From positions 62,001 to 126,000 of the forward strand of contig NZ_CAJYOJ010000060.1 in NCBI RefSeq assembly GCF_913776295.1: 64,000 bases of DNA. Direction: 5' to 3'. The DNA comes from an uncultured Pedobacter sp. GTDB taxonomy: Bacteria > Bacteroidota > Bacteroidia > Sphingobacteriales > Sphingobacteriaceae. The translations under genes were made by a program, and so were the position numbers. Position 1 is the first letter of the stretch, and each line of letters opens with the position of its first letter. The notes under the pieces are model-generated. The model made no database searches. It saw nothing but the letters and a program-made list of their open reading frames with translations, and was not told where the DNA came from. This document shows positions 61,141-64,000 of this stretch, piece after piece.

Positions 61141-63525
61141 CTACTGTGCGCGTTTCTTTTCCTCCTCGCTGGCAGAAGTACGTTTTCTGGCTGCAGTTGG
61201 GTTGCCTCCTAAGCGGTAAGAGAAACTTAAAGTAGCACTTCGGGTATCATTTCTCTCCACAAAGCCATTACGTTGGTTTTGATAGTTAACGTCAATACGG
61301 TAAACGTTGCTATAAAAAATATCATTTGCGGCAAGCCTTAAAGTTCCTTTACCTTTTAAAACACTTTTACTTATACCCGCGCTCACATCGTAAAGCTTCG
61401 CAAGTTTGTAAATACCCTGTATAGTAGGAGAAGAATACCATGCGCTGATTTCTGCTTTCAAACCCTTCGCTTTATTTAAGATAAAGCTATGATTAGAACT
61501 TAAATAAACACCCCAAACATGGTAGTCATAGCGTGCCTGTAAGTATCCTGACTTTTCCTGCCGGTAGGAGCCCTGCGCATAATTATTTATTTCCCACCAG
61601 CTGGCCATTTTGATTGGAAAAGAAGCTGAAAAACCAATTTCCTGACTCAAATCCAGGTTTCTCTGAGTGTCATAAAATAGTTTTGATGTGTTATCCTGTA
61701 CCGTAATATTACTAAAATAATCAGTTACCCGTCTCAGGTAAAATGATACGTTGTATTGCTGCTTGTAGGTATAACCCAGTTCGCCGCTGTAGATAAAAGC
61801 TGGTTGCAAAGAAGGATTTCCTTCCAGATAGGTATACGGACTGGTATAAGATTTAAAAGGATTGAGTCGCCAATATTCCGGCCTGCTAATCCTCGAATTA
61901 TAGGTGAGTTTCACCTCATTGTACTTATTTACATTATAGACCACAAAAAGTGTAGGAAAAAGTTTAAAATAATTGTTCTGATTGTTAGCATTTAACACAA
62001 TAGATTTACCATTTGTGCGGGTGTATTCTCCCCGTAAACCACCTTCAAAACTCCATTTGCCTACATCGCCGGTGATGCTGGCATAAATGGCCGAGATATT
62101 TTCAGCATACTCAAAACGATCGCTGCGGTTATTCACCAGCTGAAGACCAGAAACCGGATTATTGTAAAAGTCGAAGCGGTTACGCGTGCGGATGCTGCTA
62201 TATTTTAAGCCAGACTCAAATGTCCATTTATTCCAAAACTTGTCCGTGTAATCTACTTTTCCGGAATAGATATCGATATTTTGGTTGGACGGCGTAAAAA
62301 TATGATACTGGTTTGGTAGTGGAGTACCATTGCCGAAAATTCCATAAGTATCTACCTGCTGACTATTGTCGTTTTGGTAGGGCACATAATCAAAATCTAC
62401 ATTAATATTCTTGCCGTTGGTATCTAATTTCACCTTATAATTAAAATTAAAACTGTATTGACTGGCTTTCCCATTAGCAACATTTTGAGTTTGCAGCACC
62501 GAATCCGGTGATGCCGCGTAGTTGTTAACGATAGTTGTTACTGTACTATTTAATCTGTTGCTTACGCCATTATAGCCATTTACCAAAATGCCAACTATTT
62601 GTTGTTTGGTAATATTATAATCGACTCCTATTTTGTAGCTATTTGCATTGCCCAGCCGGACGCCTGACTTCTCATTTCTCCAATCGGCATAACTTCCCGG
62701 GGAATCAAAAATAACGTATTCGCTTTCACGATGGTCTTTTTTGCGGTGGCTATAGCTATAACTGCCATACAAATTCAATTTGTTTTTCCGGTAATTAAAC
62801 ACCACCCCGGGGGTATAACTATCATAGGTAGATCGGGTATAACCGCTGGACAGCACTACATTATAGCCATCGCCCTTTGGTTTTTTAGAAATGATGTTGA
62901 TTACGGCACCTCCCTGGGCGTCATAACGGGCTGTAGGATTAGCAATGATTTCTATTTTGGCAATATTGTCAGACGGTAAACCGCGGAGATAGGTAGCTAA
63001 ATCCTCACCTGATAATCTGATGGGTTTATCATCCATGTAAATCATTACACCTTTGTTGTTGGCTGTAATTCCTCCATCAAACCGTGTTTGTACGCCGGGT
63101 GCTTTAGCTAATGCGTCCCATACGGTTGTGCCACTGGCTACAATGCTATTTTCAACGTTGAATATTACCCTGTCAATTTTCCTGACAATAACCGGTTTGG
63201 CGCCTGATACTGTTACTTGATCCAATATTTTCTCATCGCTTTCCATGATGATGATAACAGAGTCTGTTGGTAAGCTCAGTCTCCTGTTCGTGTTCTGATA
63301 GCCCACCGCATGTAACTCTAACGTATAATCGCCTTTCAGCGGCTGCGGAAAAGTAAACAGGCCCATTTTTGAAAGTTGAGCGGTTAGGGTAGAATCACCG
63401 TGACGGAGTTTAATGGTAACTCCATCAATGGGTACGCCATTTCTATCGGTGATCAAACCTTTATGCAATTGAGCGGAAACCATTATTGGCAGGCAAAAGA
63501 ATAAGATGACGGTTAATTTTTTCAT
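61141..63525 (-). CDS. TonB-type outer membrane beta-barrel protein
   Basis: 794 residues with a signal peptide (MKKLTVILFFCLPIMVSA). Residues about 20-95 form a carboxypeptidase-regulatory-like domain (GLITDRNGVPIDGVTIKLRHGDSTLTAQL), residues about 110-215 a plug-like domain (PGVQTRFDGGITANNKGVMIYMDDKPIRLSGEDLATYLRGLP), and the rest a barrel of the outer membrane beta-barrel (OMP_b-brl_3) family. The C-terminal tail after the barrel (GGNPTAARKRTSASEEEKKRAQ) is hydrophilic. Substrate unknown; no SusD partner. Divergent from a sensor kinase gene that probably controls it. Confidence 0.9.
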   Translation of the reverse strand: MKKLTVILFFCLPIMVSAQLHKGLITDRNGVPIDGVTIKLRHGDSTLTAQLSKMGLFTFPQPLKGDYTLELHAVGYQNTNRRLSLPTDSVIIIMESDEKILDQVTVSGAKPVIVRKIDRVIFNVENSIVASGTTVWDALAKAPGVQTRFDGGITANNKGVMIYMDDKPIRLSGEDLATYLRGLPSDNIAKIEIIANPTARYDAQGGAVINIISKKPKGDGYNVVLSSGYTRSTYDSYTPGVVFNYRKNKLNLYGSYSYSHRKKDHRESEYVIFDSPGSYADWRNEKSGVRLGNANSYKIGVDYNITKQQIVGILVNGYNGVSNRLNSTVTTIVNNYAASPDSVLQTQNVANGKASQYSFNFNYKVKLDTNGKNINVDFDYVPYQNDNSQQVDTYGIFGNGTPLPNQYHIFTPSNQNIDIYSGKVDYTDKFWNKWTFESGLKYSSIRTRNRFDFYNNPVSGLQLVNNRSDRFEYAENISAIYASITGDVGKWSFEGGLRGEYTRTNGKSIVLNANNQNNYFKLFPTLFVVYNVNKYNEVKLTYNSRISRPEYWRLNPFKSYTSPYTYLEGNPSLQPAFIYSGELGYTYKQQYNVSFYLRRVTDYFSNITVQDNTSKLFYDTQRNLDLSQEIGFSASFPIKMASWWEINNYAQGSYRQEKSGYLQARYDYHVWGVYLSSNHSFILNKAKGLKAEISAWYSSPTIQGIYKLAKLYDVSAGISKSVLKGKGTLRLAANDIFYSNVYRIDVNYQNQRNGFVERNDTRSATLSFSYRLGGNPTAARKRTSASEEEKKRAQ

Positions 63526-63529
63526 ATTT

Positions 63530-63537
63530 CAAAACTA
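63530..63537 (-). promoter_or_regulatory. -7 promoter element next to the barrel gene start
   Basis: TAGTTTTG on the minus strand ends 4 bases before the ATG at 63525. An alternative element, TAACTTTG, lies at 63563-63556. Confidence 0.5.
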
Positions 63538-63559
63538 GCTGCCATGGATGTAAAGCAAA

Positions 63560-63584
63560 GTTAAGCTCGGTTAAATAAGGTTAA
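63560..63584. promoter_or_regulatory. Three GTTAA boxes at 10-base spacing
   Basis: GTTAA occurs at 63560-63564, 63570-63574 and 63580-63584, one helical turn apart, in the divergent spacer. The layout resembles direct-repeat sites of OmpR/PhoB-type response regulators. Confidence 0.45.
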
Positions 63585-63605
63585 ATCTTTATTTTGTACT
63601 TCCGT

Positions 63606-63632
63606 CACTAAAATGATTTGCTCATTTTAGTG
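63606..63632 (+). promoter_or_regulatory. Perfect hairpin directly before the kinase start codon
   Basis: Arms CACTAAAATGA (63606-63616) and TCATTTTAGTG (63622-63632) around TTTGC. The ATG at 63635 is 2 bases away, so the stem could hide the start from ribosomes or serve as an operator. Confidence 0.55.
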
Positions 63633-63634
63633 GG

Positions 63635-64000
63635 ATGAAATGGCTTACATCCAGATATGTTTTTCCATTGGCGGTGATTACGCTGATGATTAGTTTTTGC
63701 CTGCAGTGCGTATGGATCAAACAGTTGTACCTTGCGCAGACACAGCAGGTTAAAAGTAAGCTCGAATCCATTGTAAGCAATACCTCTAAACAGATGGTTT
63801 ACCGAAGCGTGTCAAGGGGACGCGAGCGGAGCAGCCGTTTTAAGCAGTTTTTTCTTTCTTCAGAATGGTTCGCACTGAGGCAGGCTTTTGATGAACTGAA
63901 AGTGGACAACCTTCACAGCCAGTTTCATTACGGGATTGATAACGATAGTACTGTTGTTGAATTGAGGATGTCTTTCCTCAATGATCCAAAAAAACGCTTT
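63635..64000 (+). CDS. Sensor histidine kinase, N-terminal part (cut by window edge)
   Basis: The frame is open from ATG 63635 to the end of the window (122 codons). It begins MKWLTSRYVFPLAVITLMISFCLQCVWIKQL, a transmembrane helix, followed by a charged helical stretch (QTQQVKSKLESIVSN) and an extracytoplasmic-looking region with WFALRQAFDELKVDN and FHYGIDNDSTVVELRMSFL. This is the usual start of membrane sensor kinases of the Bacteroidota RprX-like type. The catalytic domains and any response regulator are outside the window. Divergent from the barrel protein gene. Confidence 0.75.
   Translation, partial: MKWLTSRYVFPLAVITLMISFCLQCVWIKQLYLAQTQQVKSKLESIVSNTSKQMVYRSVSRGRERSSRFKQFFLSSEWFALRQAFDELKVDNLHSQFHYGIDNDSTVVELRMSFLNDPKKRF

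Overview
The window looks like chromosome from a Bacteroidota bacterium of the family Sphingobacteriaceae, most likely Pedobacter or a close relative. This is inferred from gene content and style: GLPGLI-family protein, UMF1-type MFS protein, GNAT-nitrilase fusion, fused CcoNO, AT-rich spacers with almost no Shine-Dalgarno sequences, and Bacteroidota-type promoter elements (TAnnTTTG). No rRNA, tRNA, CRISPR array, transposase or prophage gene was recognised. Both ends cut through genes: a secreted protein at the left edge and a sensor histidine kinase at the right edge.

Region 1-33.4 kb is mostly housekeeping and peripheral metabolism: a DnaQ-like exonuclease, M1 peptidase, AraC regulator plus secreted alpha/beta hydrolase, queG, a GNAT-nitrilase fusion, ruvB, a hydroxyacyl-CoA dehydrogenase, pdxH, yqgE, a DUF2975/HTH pair, purK-purE divergent from a BaiN-like flavoprotein, a DUF433/DUF5615 toxin-antitoxin pair whose toxin has an in-frame stop, a B12-binding radical SAM protein, an S41 peptidase, a PD40-amidohydrolase fusion, recQ, a UMF1 transporter, a LutA-like protein, a GLPGLI protein and an acyltransferase. 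Region 33.4-36.7 kb is the thrS-infC-rpmI-rplT translation operon, closed by a clear terminator. Region 36.8-45.4 kb holds a CBS/nucleotidyltransferase-exonuclease pair, the glpD-glpK-glpF glycerol operon with a divergent DeoR-type regulator, a single-domain receiver protein and a quinone-reductase-like dehydrogenase.

The most interesting part is 45.7-60.7 kb, an oxygen-responsive respiratory island. It starts with an uncharacterised protein of about 600 residues with a C-terminal cysteine cluster. Next come a histidine kinase whose PAS domain keeps the haem-pocket residues of FixL and a response regulator whose receiver is fused directly to a CRP/FNR-type sensor and DNA-binding module, as if FixJ and FixK were one protein. 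A second set follows: a stand-alone D-lactate-dehydrogenase-like N-terminal domain with a cysteine-rich tail, oxygen-independent hemN, ccoI, ccoS, fused ccoNO, ccoQ-like, mono-haem ccoP, ccoG, ccoH and a SafE-like membrane protein. Together these would sense low oxygen, make haem without oxygen, supply copper and build a high-affinity cbb3 oxidase.

The right end carries a TonB-type outer-membrane barrel protein divergent from the histidine kinase. Between them are three GTTAA boxes at exact 10-base spacing and a hairpin touching the kinase start codon. Many intergenic spacers hold short palindromic or tandem repeats, some shared between distant sites; several begin at the 3' end of the upstream gene.
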